From assembly GCF_000308695.1 (NCBI RefSeq), contig NZ_BAGG01000093.1, positions 124,001-188,000 on the forward strand: 64,000 nucleotides of DNA. Direction: 5' to 3'. The notes below the pieces were generated by a model. The model did not search any database. It was given only the letters and a program-made list of their open reading frames with translations, and was not told the DNA's origin. Both the position numbers and the translations under genes were made by a program. The stretch comes from Nocardia takedensis NBRC 100417 (lineage in GTDB: Bacteria > Actinomycetota > Actinomycetes > Mycobacteriales > Mycobacteriaceae). Positions 46,750 to 55,899 of the stretch are shown here, piece by piece. Positions within the stretch are counted from its first letter, which is position 1, and each line of letters begins with the position of its first letter.

Positions 46750-47583
46750 TCAGTTCCGGGCGGTCCCCTTCAACTGCCCCCGATCGGGCAGGTCGGCGAA
46801 ATAGCGGTCCGCGGCGGGGAAGGCGAGGCGGTAGGGGTCCTCGTCGCCGCCGAGACCGGGCATGATCGGGTCGATGACCGGGTCGGCGGCCAGGATCAGC
46901 GCGGTGGAGTCGAAGCCGGCGAGCGCGTCCAGTTGCGACCACGTCGGCGGCAACAGGATGTCGGTGCCCGCGCGCCAGCGCTTCAGCGCCTCGGCGGGGG
47001 TGCGCCACTGCACGTCGTCGGCTTCGGAGGTCGCGCCGTCGGCCAGTTGCCCGGACGGCAGCACCGCGACGAAGAAGCGCGTGTCGTAGCGGCGCGGTTC
47101 GATGGTGGGGGTGATCCAGTTCGCCCAGGGCCGCAGCAGATCCGCGCGCAACACCAACTTCTCGCGGGCCAGGAAGTCGGCCAGCGACAGTTCCCGGCGC
47201 TCGAGGCGACCGCGCGCCTCGCGGTATCCGGTGGTGTCGGAGACCACGCTGTCGGCGGTCGGTCCCGCGAGCAGCACGCCGCACTCCTCGAAGGTCTCCC
47301 GGACGGCCGCGCACACCAGTGCTTTCGCGCGTTCCTCGGTGGTGGCGAACTTCTGCGCCCACCACGCGGGCGCGGGGCCCGCCCAGTCGATCTCGGCGGT
47401 GCCGTCGGAGGGGTCGACGCCGCCGCCGGGGAACACCGTCATCCCGGCGGCGAAGGCCATCGCCCCGACCCGGCGCTGCAAGAAGACCTCGGGACCGGTG
47501 GCGCCGTCGCGCACCAGCATGACCGTGGAGGCGTCGCGGATCGGCGGTTCCGGCGCGACGGCCGGGGAATCAGTCTCACTCAC
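46750..47583 (-). CDS. Nudix hydrolase
   Basis: Protein of 277 residues. The N-terminal half has the strand MLVRDGATGPEVFLQRRVGAMAFAAGMTVFPGGGVDPSDG and a Nudix helix with RETFEECGV; the loop between GGG and the REXXEE helix is longer than standard, as in the NUDT7/19 or CoA-pyrophosphatase-like group. A diphosphate linked to CoA or a nucleotide is a likely substrate. GTG at 47583. Equivalent of Rv3040c. It follows the ABC ATPase gene by 31 bases. Confidence 0.86.
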   Translation of the reverse strand: MSETDSPAVAPEPPIRDASTVMLVRDGATGPEVFLQRRVGAMAFAAGMTVFPGGGVDPSDGTAEIDWAGPAPAWWAQKFATTEERAKALVCAAVRETFEECGVLLAGPTADSVVSDTTGYREARGRLERRELSLADFLAREKLVLRADLLRPWANWITPTIEPRRYDTRFFVAVLPSGQLADGATSEADDVQWRTPAEALKRWRAGTDILLPPTWSQLDALAGFDSTALILAADPVIDPIMPGLGGDEDPYRLAFPAADRYFADLPDRGQLKGTARN

Positions 47584-47614
47584 CCCTGCACCATAACGCT
47601 GTAAGAATCCGCGC

Positions 47615-48448
47615 CTACCGGGAGCGGTGCTTCCCCGCGCGACGACTGCGCCGGGCGAAGTAACGACCGTCCACCCGGTCCAGCCGGATCGACTGGCGGA
47701 ACGCGTCGCTGAGATTCTCGGAGGTGAGCACATCCGAGAGCAGCCCCTGCGCGACCACCTGGCCCTCGTTGAGCAGCAGACCGTGGGTGAACCCCGGCGG
47801 GATCTCCTCCACGTGATGGGTCACCAGCACCATCGCGGGCGCGTCCGGATCGGCCGCCAGATCGCCGAGACGCTCGACCAGTTCCTCCCGGCCGCCCAGA
47901 TCGAGACCGGCCGCGGGCTCGTCGAGCAGCAACAGTTCCGGATCGGTCATCAGCGCGCGGGCGATCAGCACCCGCTTGCGTTCCCCCTCCGAGAGCGTGC
48001 CGTAGGTGCGGTCGGACAGGTGTTCGGCGCCCAGGCTCTCCAACATGTCGATGGCGCGGTCGGTGTCCATGTCGTCGTAGCGTTCGCGCCACCGGCCCAG
48101 CACCGCATATCCCGCCGACACCACCAGATCCCCGACCTTCTCGTCGCGGGGCACCCGATTGGCCACCGCGGCCGAGGACAAGCCGATGCGCGGACGCAGT
48201 TCGGTGACATCGGTCTTGCCGAGTGTCTCCCCGAGTAGGTGCGCCACGCCCGAGGTCGGATGCACCTCGGCGGCGGCCATGCGGAGCAGGGAGGTCTTGC
48301 CCGCGCCGTTGGGTCCGAGAACGACCCAACGTTCGTCGAGCTCGACCTGCCAGGTGACCGGGCCGACCAGGGTATGCCCGGAACGTCGGACGGTCACATC
48401 GGTGAAATCAATGAGCAGATCGGGATCCGGTTGCGGCACGCGCTCCAT
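47615..48448 (-). CDS. ABC transporter ATP-binding protein (Rv3041c-like)
   Basis: Single ATPase of 277 residues: Walker A GPNGAGKTS, Q-loop region RIGLSSAAV, signature LSEGERKRV (variant of LSGGQ), Walker B LLLLDEPAAGLD and switch His in LVTHHVEEI. It resembles stand-alone ABC ATPases of the ModF/PhrA type; no permease is next to it, so transport is unproven. Start at the ATG 48448; an ATG at 48460 is possible. The small membrane gene upstream overlaps its beginning. Confidence 0.87.
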   Translation of the reverse strand: MERVPQPDPDLLIDFTDVTVRRSGHTLVGPVTWQVELDERWVVLGPNGAGKTSLLRMAAAEVHPTSGVAHLLGETLGKTDVTELRPRIGLSSAAVANRVPRDEKVGDLVVSAGYAVLGRWRERYDDMDTDRAIDMLESLGAEHLSDRTYGTLSEGERKRVLIARALMTDPELLLLDEPAAGLDLGGREELVERLGDLAADPDAPAMVLVTHHVEEIPPGFTHGLLLNEGQVVAQGLLSDVLTSENLSDAFRQSIRLDRVDGRYFARRSRRAGKHRSR

Positions 48449-48653
48449 CTTGGCCCACATGGGCCGTGGATGCCCGACCGACCCACGAGGCTCGCGACAA
48501 TCGGCCACGCGAGTGCCGACGGGCGCGCGGCGTGCGGAGGAGGGCCCGTTCGGCGGGCGGATCGTCCGGCTTTCGGAACATCCGGGCGACCAACAGCGCC
48601 AGGGGAATCGAGACGACGAACCAGATGGCGAGAATCAGCAACACTGTAAACAT
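48408..48653 (-). CDS. Small membrane protein overlapping the ABC ATPase gene
   Basis: Frame of 81 residues beginning with a convincing membrane helix (MFTVLLILAIWFVVSIPLALLVARMF) and then the motif RKPDDPPAERALL. GGAGG lies 10 bases before the ATG at 48653. Its end reaches about 40 bases into the ABC ATPase gene in another frame, which would couple their translation. After about residue 40 the sequence is Arg/Ser/Ala-rich and may be unconstrained. I consider the N-terminal half a likely real gene. Confidence 0.5.
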   Translation of the reverse strand: MFTVLLILAIWFVVSIPLALLVARMFRKPDDPPAERALLRTPRARRHSRGRLSRASWVGRASTAHVGQDGARAATGSRSAH

Positions 48654-48886
48654 GGCGTGAGGTCCTCCACAACAGTTGGGGGTAGTCCTCTGAGGGGACG
48701 AGTACCCGAATGTCGCCGAGGCCACACGCGTGACCCCGGGTCGAACGGAAACCGCCTGCTGCCTCCTCTCTCGCGTTCGTCGTGCTCCTGTCACTCCTGC
48801 GTATATCTCCCGCAACCGCCGAAACGCAGCGGCTTCCGCCGGTTCCGGGTGTCGCCGCACCGCCGCACCGCCGCACCGCACCACCC

Positions 48887-49765
48887 TCACCACGAGGCGG
48901 GTGGCACCGCGATCACCGTCAGCGAACCCGGCGCGATCTCGGTGAAACCCGCGTCCCGTACCGCCACCGCCGTGCCCGCGGACACCAGGTCGGTCAGCGC
49001 GCGCCACCGGTCACCGTCGGCGTCGCGGACCGCGCAGGCGAAATCCGCTGCCGCCCACCGCCAGGCCGCCTCCGCCGAGACCGCGCCCGCCAGCAGCATG
49101 CTCGCGTGCCCGACCTGCGCGGCGGTCTTGCCCAACGTCATCCCCAATGCGGCGTTCACCCACAGCACCGGCAGGTCGGAGGCGGGTGGCCCGGGTTCGT
49201 CGTGTTCCAGATCGGTGCCGCCGATCTGCAACCGCTTGATCCGCGGGTCCACCGCGCCGACCGGGCCGGGCACCAGAGCCCGGGCCTGCGCGCCGTCGAC
49301 TTCGACCGTCACCCCGTCCACCTCGTTGGCCGCCACCCACTGCGCACCCCGCGCCCGCCGCGCGACCTTGCGGATGCGCGACCGCTTCCAGCGCAGGTAG
49401 CCCGCCGCCCAGACACCGCCGGGACCGACCCGCTCGTCCAGGCACAGAGCGACCACCGACGACGCCGCCGCGGCCAGCAGCGCACTGCGCGCGGGCGGGT
49501 CCGCCTTGGGCAGATGCAACACCATCGGCATGGCCAACACCGCCGCCGGATCCGCGGGATCGCCCAATCCACCGTAACCGCGCGCCAATTCGGCGTGCCG
49601 CACCCGGAACCCCGCCGCCCGATCCGCCTCTGTCATCGCCGCCGCGCCGCCCTCGACACCGCTGTCCTCGCCGCTCACGCACTCCACCTCGATCATCACC
49701 GGGAACCACCGCGCGAACCCCTGCCGCGCACCCACCATCACAAGCGGACCCATCCTCCGCCGCAT
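48887..49765 (-). CDS. Pth2-like peptidyl-tRNA hydrolase family protein
   Basis: Protein of 292 residues. The C-terminal third is the archaeal/eukaryal-type PTH2 fold (GMTLGKTAAQVGHASMLLAGAVSAEAAWRWAAADFACAVRDA, then VRDAGFTEIAPGSLTVIAV), which elsewhere cleaves peptidyl-tRNA. The N-terminal 190 residues have no recognised domain. Bacterial PTH2-like proteins coexist with the essential Pth1 and their role is unclear. Start: ATG at 49765 with a GGGGG-type site 6-7 bases upstream; ATG at 49753 is possible. The short tandem repeat GCCGCACC (three copies, 48854-48877) lies just after the stop. Confidence 0.78.
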   Translation of the reverse strand: MRRRMGPLVMVGARQGFARWFPVMIEVECVSGEDSGVEGGAAAMTEADRAAGFRVRHAELARGYGGLGDPADPAAVLAMPMVLHLPKADPPARSALLAAAASSVVALCLDERVGPGGVWAAGYLRWKRSRIRKVARRARGAQWVAANEVDGVTVEVDGAQARALVPGPVGAVDPRIKRLQIGGTDLEHDEPGPPASDLPVLWVNAALGMTLGKTAAQVGHASMLLAGAVSAEAAWRWAAADFACAVRDADGDRWRALTDLVSAGTAVAVRDAGFTEIAPGSLTVIAVPPASW

Positions 49766-49881
49766 TCCCAGCCCCCACCCCGCCCCTCCCCTCGAGTCAC
49801 CATCGCGCGGCCACGGGTAATCATGGAGCAACCGCGCGGGACGCGGGGCGGTTTCGCCGCCGAAAGTCCGCGAAACGCCGC

Positions 49882-50355
49882 CTACGACGCGCGAACGTTC
49901 ACCGTCAGCTCGTAGCGCGGAGTCGCGCCGTCGGGCTTCGCACCCGGCCGGAGCTCGGTCAACACCAGTTCGGTGGTGCCGTTGCGGGCGGCGCGGAAGG
50001 CCCATTCGGAGACGCCGGGCTCGCCTTGCGTCGGCTCCGGTCGGTAGTACGGGTCGCCGACCTGGGTCAGAATCCCGACGTCCACCCGCTCGATCCCCCA
50101 CACCGCCCCCGTCGAGGGATCAGCGGGCAAACGCACCACGAGCCGTTGGTTCACCACCATGTCCAGGGCGGTGCCGTCGGCGAAATAGTCGACCGTGACG
50201 CCCGCGGGCGGTTCCACCGGACCGCCGGTCCTCGCCTCGGGACCGCTCTCGACGGAACTGAGCACCGACTCCGCCCGCGAGGCGGAATCCGAGTCGTCGT
50301 TCCCGCAGCCGAGCACCGTCGCGCCGACCAGCATCACCAGCAGGACTTTCCGCAT
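49882..50355 (-). CDS. Chagasin-type (I42) protease-inhibitor lipoprotein
   Basis: Lipoprotein of 157 residues: signal MRKVLLVMLVGATVLGC with lipidated Cys17. The mature domain follows the chagasin pattern: LVVRLPADPSTGAVW (NPTTG-type loop), then GEPGVSEWAFRAARNGTTELVLTELRP (GxxG loop and the F-x-A/x-G-x-x-x-L strand). I42 proteins inhibit papain-like cysteine proteases. The lipid anchor would display it on the outer face of the cell membrane. No cysteine protease gene lies nearby, so it may act on self or host proteases (inference). 81 bases upstream of serB's stop, no operon evident. Confidence 0.8.
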   Translation of the reverse strand: MRKVLLVMLVGATVLGCGNDDSDSASRAESVLSSVESGPEARTGGPVEPPAGVTVDYFADGTALDMVVNQRLVVRLPADPSTGAVWGIERVDVGILTQVGDPYYRPEPTQGEPGVSEWAFRAARNGTTELVLTELRPGAKPDGATPRYELTVNVRAS

Positions 50356-50436
50356 CGCGCCTCCGATCGCCGGACCTTCGCTCGTAATGTCCGAGCACAG
50401 CAGGTCCCGACCGTCACCGGCGGGGCGACACGCCGA

Positions 50437-51735
<1,299 letters not shown>

Positions 51736-51744
51736 TCATCACAT

Positions 51745-51782
51745 GAGTGTGCACCCGCCGGATGACCAGCGGGTGCACACTC
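51745..51782 (-). terminator. Hairpin terminator after ctaD
   Basis: 14-base perfect inverted repeat (GAGTGTGCACCCGC and its complement) with a 10-base loop, starting 27 bases beyond the ctaD stop and ending 70 bases before serB. Confidence 0.8.
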
Positions 51783-51808
51783 GTCGCGAGAATCCTAGTG
51801 GGCGTGCC

Positions 51809-53545
51809 CTACTTGGCGGCGACCGCCTTCTCCTCGGGCGCGTGCGCCTTGGTGCCCCAGCCCACGTGCGCCTCGGCGCGCATGCGCTCGACCATGTGCG
51901 GGTAGTGCAACTCGAAGGCAGGCCGCTCGGAGCGGATCCGCGGCAGTTCGTAGAAGTTGTGCCGCGGCGGCGGGCAGGTGGTGGCCCATTCCAGCGAGTT
52001 GCCGTAACCCCACGGGTCGTCCACGGTGACCACTTCGCCGTAGCGGTAGCTCTTGAAGATGTTCCAGATGAACGGCAGCATCGAGGCGCCGAGCACGAAC
52101 GCGCCGATGGTGGACACCGTGTTCAGCGTGGTGAACCCGTCGGAGGGCAGGTAGTCGGCGTAGCGGCGCGGCATACCTTCCGCACCCAGCCAGTGCTGCA
52201 CCAGGAACGTGGTGTGGAAGCCGATGAAGGTGGCCCAGAAGTGCCACTTGGCCAGGCGTTCGTCGACCATGCGCCCGGTGATCTTCGGGAACCAGAAGTA
52301 GATGCCCGCGAAGGTGGCGAACACGATGGTGCCGAAGAGCACGTAGTGGAAGTGGGCGACCACGAAGTAGGAGTCGGTGACGTGGAAGTCCAGCGGCGGG
52401 GAGGCCAGGATGACGCCGGACAGACCGCCGAAGAGGAAGGTCACCAGGAAGCCCAGCGACCACAGCATCGGTGACTCGAAGGTCAGCTGGCCGCGCCACA
52501 TCGTGCCGATCCAGTTGAAGAACTTCACGCCGGTCGGCACCGCGATGAGGAAGGTCATGAACGAGAAGTAGGGCAGCAGCACCGCGCCGGTGGCGTACAT
52601 GTGGTGCGCCCACACCGCGATCGAGAGCGCCGCGATGCCCAGCGTCGCGTAGACCAGGGTGGTGTAGCCGAAGATCGGCTTGCGGGAGAAGACCGGGAAG
52701 ATCTCCGAGACGATGCCGAAGAACGGCAGCGCGATGATGTAGACCTCGGGATGGCCGAAGAACCAGAACAGGTGCTGGTAGAGCAGGATGCCGCCGGTGG
52801 CCGGGTCGTAGATGTGGCCGCCCAGGTGACGGTCGTAGGCCAGGCCGAACAACGCGGCGGTCAGCAGCGGGAACGCCAGCAGCACCAGCACGCTGGTGAC
52901 GGCGATGTTCCAGGTGAAGATCGGCATGCGGAACATGGTCATACCGGGCGCGCGCAGGCAGACCACGGTGGTGAGCATGTTGACGCCGCCGAGGATGGTG
53001 CCCAGACCGGAGACCGCCAGGCCCAGGATCCACAGGTCGGTGCCCACGCCCGGGGAGTGCAGGATGTCGGTCAGCGGCACGTAGGCCGTCCAGCCGAAGT
53101 CCGCGGCGCCGCCGGGGGTGACGAAGCCCGCGGTCGCCATGCTCGCGCCGAACAGGTACAGCCAGTAGCTGAAGGCGTTCAGGCGCGGGAAGGCGACGTC
53201 GGGTGCGCCGATCTGCAACGGCAGCACGATGTTGGCGAAGCCGAAGACGATCGCGGTCGCGTAGAACAGCAGCATGATCGTGCCGTGCATGGTGAACAGC
53301 TGGTTGAACTGCTCGGGCGAGAGGAACTGCAGGCCCGGACGCGCCAGTTCGGCGCGCATCAGCAGCGCCATCAGGCCGCCGATGAGGAAGAAGCTCGTCG
53401 CGGTCACCAGGTACATGACGCCCAGGACCTTGGGGTCGGTGGTGGTCACCATCTTGTAGAGGAACGAGCCCTTCGGCCCGGTGCGGGCCGGATACGGTCG
53501 AGTCGCTTCCAACTGAGGGACTGGTCTGGGCTCTACCGCAGTCAC
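51809..53545 (-). CDS. ctaD: Cytochrome c oxidase subunit I
   Basis: Catalytic subunit of the aa3 oxidase, 578 residues with twelve membrane helices. Haem/copper ligands are visible: His in [10 protein letters not shown] (haem a), [15 protein letters not shown] (Cu-B His and the cross-linked Tyr), IAVWAHHM-type His pair, and [15 protein letters not shown] with the haem a/a3 histidines. It couples oxygen reduction by the cytochrome bcc complex to proton pumping. Equivalent of Rv3043c. The other oxidase subunits are not in the window. Followed by a strong hairpin terminator. Confidence 0.97.
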   Translation of the reverse strand: MTAVEPRPVPQLEATRPYPARTGPKGSFLYKMVTTTDPKVLGVMYLVTATSFFLIGGLMALLMRAELARPGLQFLSPEQFNQLFTMHGTIMLLFYATAIVFGFANIVLPLQIGAPDVAFPRLNAFSYWLYLFGASMATAGFVTPGGAADFGWTAYVPLTDILHSPGVGTDLWILGLAVSGLGTILGGVNMLTTVVCLRAPGMTMFRMPIFTWNIAVTSVLVLLAFPLLTAALFGLAYDRHLGGHIYDPATGGILLYQHLFWFFGHPEVYIIALPFFGIVSEIFPVFSRKPIFGYTTLVYATLGIAALSIAVWAHHMYATGAVLLPYFSFMTFLIAVPTGVKFFNWIGTMWRGQLTFESPMLWSLGFLVTFLFGGLSGVILASPPLDFHVTDSYFVVAHFHYVLFGTIVFATFAGIYFWFPKITGRMVDERLAKWHFWATFIGFHTTFLVQHWLGAEGMPRRYADYLPSDGFTTLNTVSTIGAFVLGASMLPFIWNIFKSYRYGEVVTVDDPWGYGNSLEWATTCPPPRHNFYELPRIRSERPAFELHYPHMVERMRAEAHVGWGTKAHAPEEKAVAAK

Positions 53546-53833
53546 TGATCCTCCTGAAGATGCCTGTAGGTCACTCCGCAGGCTCCGCTGATCGGATCCG
53601 TTCCGTGACCGGAACAGACGACAGTTCGCTTGCGCTGTCTGTGATCGTAAACCGTGCGACCTCGACGGTCCGCACTGGTCCTACTCTCTGTCGTATTTCG
53701 TTGATGCCACCACGGTATCGGTTCGTGGGCCGATCCGGGCGCGGGCACCGATGAGTTCCGGTGCGCTCGGCCGTCTCCACCGGTAGCAGTACCCCACCAC
53801 CTGCGAGGAGACAACCCCCATGAGGAGACAGCG

Positions 53834-54628
53834 ATGACGCGACCGCAGCCCGGCGACCCGGTCTGGGTGGAATTGTTCACGGGCGATGTCGAGGAGAGCA
53901 TCGCCTTCTACACCGAACTGTTCGGGTGGACCGTCGAACGCGGCGGCCCCGAATTCGGCGGCTACCTCACCTTCCGCGAGGGCGGCAAGGTAGTCGCGGG
54001 CGGCATGGGCAAGACGCCCGAGAACACCGACGGCCCCGAGCAGTGGACGGTCTACCTCGCCGCCGAGGACGCGAGTCGGACCGTGAGCGCGGCCGAGCGG
54101 GCGGGGGCGCAGGTCGTGGTGCCCGCCATGCAGGTCGGGGACCTCGGCGTGATGGCGATCCTGGGCGATCCGGGCGGTGCGGGCGTGGGCGTGTGGCAGG
54201 CGCTGGACTTCGGCGGCATCGAGACCGAAGCCCTGGTCGAGGGCGGTCAGTGGCGCGATCACGACGGCGCGCCGTCCTGGTTCGAGTTGCATTCGCGCGA
54301 CTACGACCGGGTGCTGACCTTCTACAAGGAGGTCTTCGGCTGGCAGGACACCTTCGCCATGCCCGAGCAGGACGGCTTCCGCTACACCACCATCCACTCG
54401 ACGAGTCCGATGCGGGGCGGGGTCTTCGACGCCTCGGTCCTGCCCGCCGACGCACCGGGCGGGTGGACGGTCTACTTCGGCGCGGACGACGTCGACAAGT
54501 CCGTGGCCAGGGTGGTCGAACTCGGCGGTTCGGTCATCGCACCGGCCGAGAACACCCCGTACGGCCGGATGGCCACCGTGGCCGATCCGCGCGGCGTGCG
54601 CTTCAGCCTCGGCGGCGATCCCTCCTGA
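53834..54628 (+). CDS. Two-domain VOC (glyoxalase-fold) protein
   Basis: Protein of 264 residues with two vicinal-oxygen-chelate modules: VWVELFTGDVEESIAFYTELFGWTVER and WFELHSRDYDRVLTFYKEVFGWQDTF. It resembles the mycobacterial Rv0577/CFP32 group, whose enzymatic role is not settled. Metal ligands are only partly evident, so it could be a binding protein rather than an enzyme. It diverges from ctaD across 288 bases in which I see no gene. Confidence 0.85.
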   Translation: MTRPQPGDPVWVELFTGDVEESIAFYTELFGWTVERGGPEFGGYLTFREGGKVVAGGMGKTPENTDGPEQWTVYLAAEDASRTVSAAERAGAQVVVPAMQVGDLGVMAILGDPGGAGVGVWQALDFGGIETEALVEGGQWRDHDGAPSWFELHSRDYDRVLTFYKEVFGWQDTFAMPEQDGFRYTTIHSTSPMRGGVFDASVLPADAPGGWTVYFGADDVDKSVARVVELGGSVIAPAENTPYGRMATVADPRGVRFSLGGDPS

Positions 54629-54637
54629 TCCCGCGGA

Positions 54638-54718
54638 CCCGCGGGCGCGTGACCTGGCGGGCGGGTGCGGCCTCGGCCGGCACCGCCCTGGTCGCGAGCC
54701 CGCGGGCGCGTGACCTGG
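54638..54718. repeat. Direct repeat, two 20-base copies
   Basis: CCCGCGGGCGCGTGACCTGG at 54638-54657 and again at 54699-54718, 61 bases apart, in the 206-base gap between the VOC and fecB genes. No gene or mobile element is associated. Confidence 0.7.
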
Positions 54719-54834
54719 TGTGCCCGCGGGTTGCCCGGTGGTCGACGCGGCCCGAGCCCCGGCACGCGTCCGCCGGGATGCTCGCCCCGTAGGGCACGCC
54801 GGGCGGTGCGCGGCGGCAATGTACCCTCTCCCGC

Positions 54835-55899
54835 ATGTCGGTGAGCGCGCGCGTCCGCATCCGAAACATCTCCTGCGCCTTCCGCCACGGCGCCGCCGTG
54901 GCGACAGCGGTCTGCACCGCGCTGCTGGTCACCGGATGCGGTGACCGCCACGACGACGCGAGCACCATCGTGCGCACCACGACGACGATCGCGGGCGCGG
55001 GCGTGGTCGGTCTGGAACGCGACACCGCGCTGGCCTGCCCGCTGCCCAGCGCGCCCGATCCGGCGGGCCAGACCAGCGTCACCCACACCGCGGGCGTCAC
55101 CGAGGTGCCCGCCGACCCGCGCCGGGTCGTCGTGTTGACCACGTCCGCGCTCGACGCGGCCTGTGCGCTGGGGTTGTGGGAGCGCGTGGTCGGCGCGGTG
55201 AGCTCCGACGGCCCGCGTCCGCATCCGATGTATCTCGGCTACGGCGTGACGACCATCCCGAGCGTCGGCGTCGGGGCGCCCGATCCGGCGCGCATCGCGG
55301 ATCTGCGCCCCGACCTGATCCTCGGCGAGACGGCCACGGGCGCGGCGGATTTCGCGACCTTGCAGGCGATCGCGCCGACCGTGCTGGTCGGCACGTCGAC
55401 CAGTTGGCAGGCCCAGTTCACCGCGTTCGCCGCGGGAATGAACCGCCGCGACGCCGCCGCGACCGCCCTGGCCGGCTACCGCGAACAGGCCCGCGACGTC
55501 GGCATCGCGATCGCCGCGAGTCAGAGTCAGGCGTCGGTGCTTCGCTTCACCCCCGACGTGATCCGCATCCAGGGCGAGGACAGTTTCGCGGGCCAGATCC
55601 TCGCCGACACCGGGGTGCGCCGCCCCACGGCCCAGCGCGGGCCGTCCACCGACATCGATATCGAGGACCTGGCCACCGAGGCCGAGGGCGACATCATCTA
55701 CGTCGACTTCGCGGGCGAGGACGGCAAGGAATACGGCGAGCAGGTGCTGCGCGGGGACGACTGGAAGGCACTCGGCGCGGCCTCGGACCGCCGCGTGTTC
55801 GCCGTCGAGGACTCGGTCTGGCACGGCAACGGCCTGACCGCCGCCCGTGCCCTGCTGGTCGACCTGCAGGGCACGCTCAACGGCTACGTCACCGACTAG
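54835..55899 (+). CDS. fecB: Periplasmic iron-siderophore-binding lipoprotein FecB-like
   Basis: Substrate-binding lipoprotein of 354 residues; lipobox VTGC with Cys35. Class III (helical-backbone) binding fold: RVVVLTTSALDAACALGLWERVVGAV, IADLRPDLILGETATGAADFATLQAIAPTVLV, GQILADTGVRRPTAQRG, DIIYVDFAGEDGKEYGEQVL. It should bind a ferric siderophore or haem outside the membrane. No permease or ATPase gene is adjacent; in mycobacteria FecB (Rv3044) also stands alone. Its stop overlaps the convergent MMPL stop by 2 bases. Confidence 0.9.
   Translation: MSVSARVRIRNISCAFRHGAAVATAVCTALLVTGCGDRHDDASTIVRTTTTIAGAGVVGLERDTALACPLPSAPDPAGQTSVTHTAGVTEVPADPRRVVVLTTSALDAACALGLWERVVGAVSSDGPRPHPMYLGYGVTTIPSVGVGAPDPARIADLRPDLILGETATGAADFATLQAIAPTVLVGTSTSWQAQFTAFAAGMNRRDAAATALAGYREQARDVGIAIAASQSQASVLRFTPDVIRIQGEDSFAGQILADTGVRRPTAQRGPSTDIDIEDLATEAEGDIIYVDFAGEDGKEYGEQVLRGDDWKALGAASDRRVFAVEDSVWHGNGLTAARALLVDLQGTLNGYVTD

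Noticed and set aside
44257-47604. A plus-strand frame of more than 1,100 codons
   Set aside because: It runs antisense through two methyltransferase genes, echA and the Nudix gene, has Arg/Gly/His-rich content with no domain, and is an effect of GC-rich codon usage on the opposite strand.
54629-54834. Two 20-base direct repeats as an attachment site or insertion scar
   Set aside because: Only 61 bases apart with no integrase, tRNA or cargo nearby; simple local duplication is enough.
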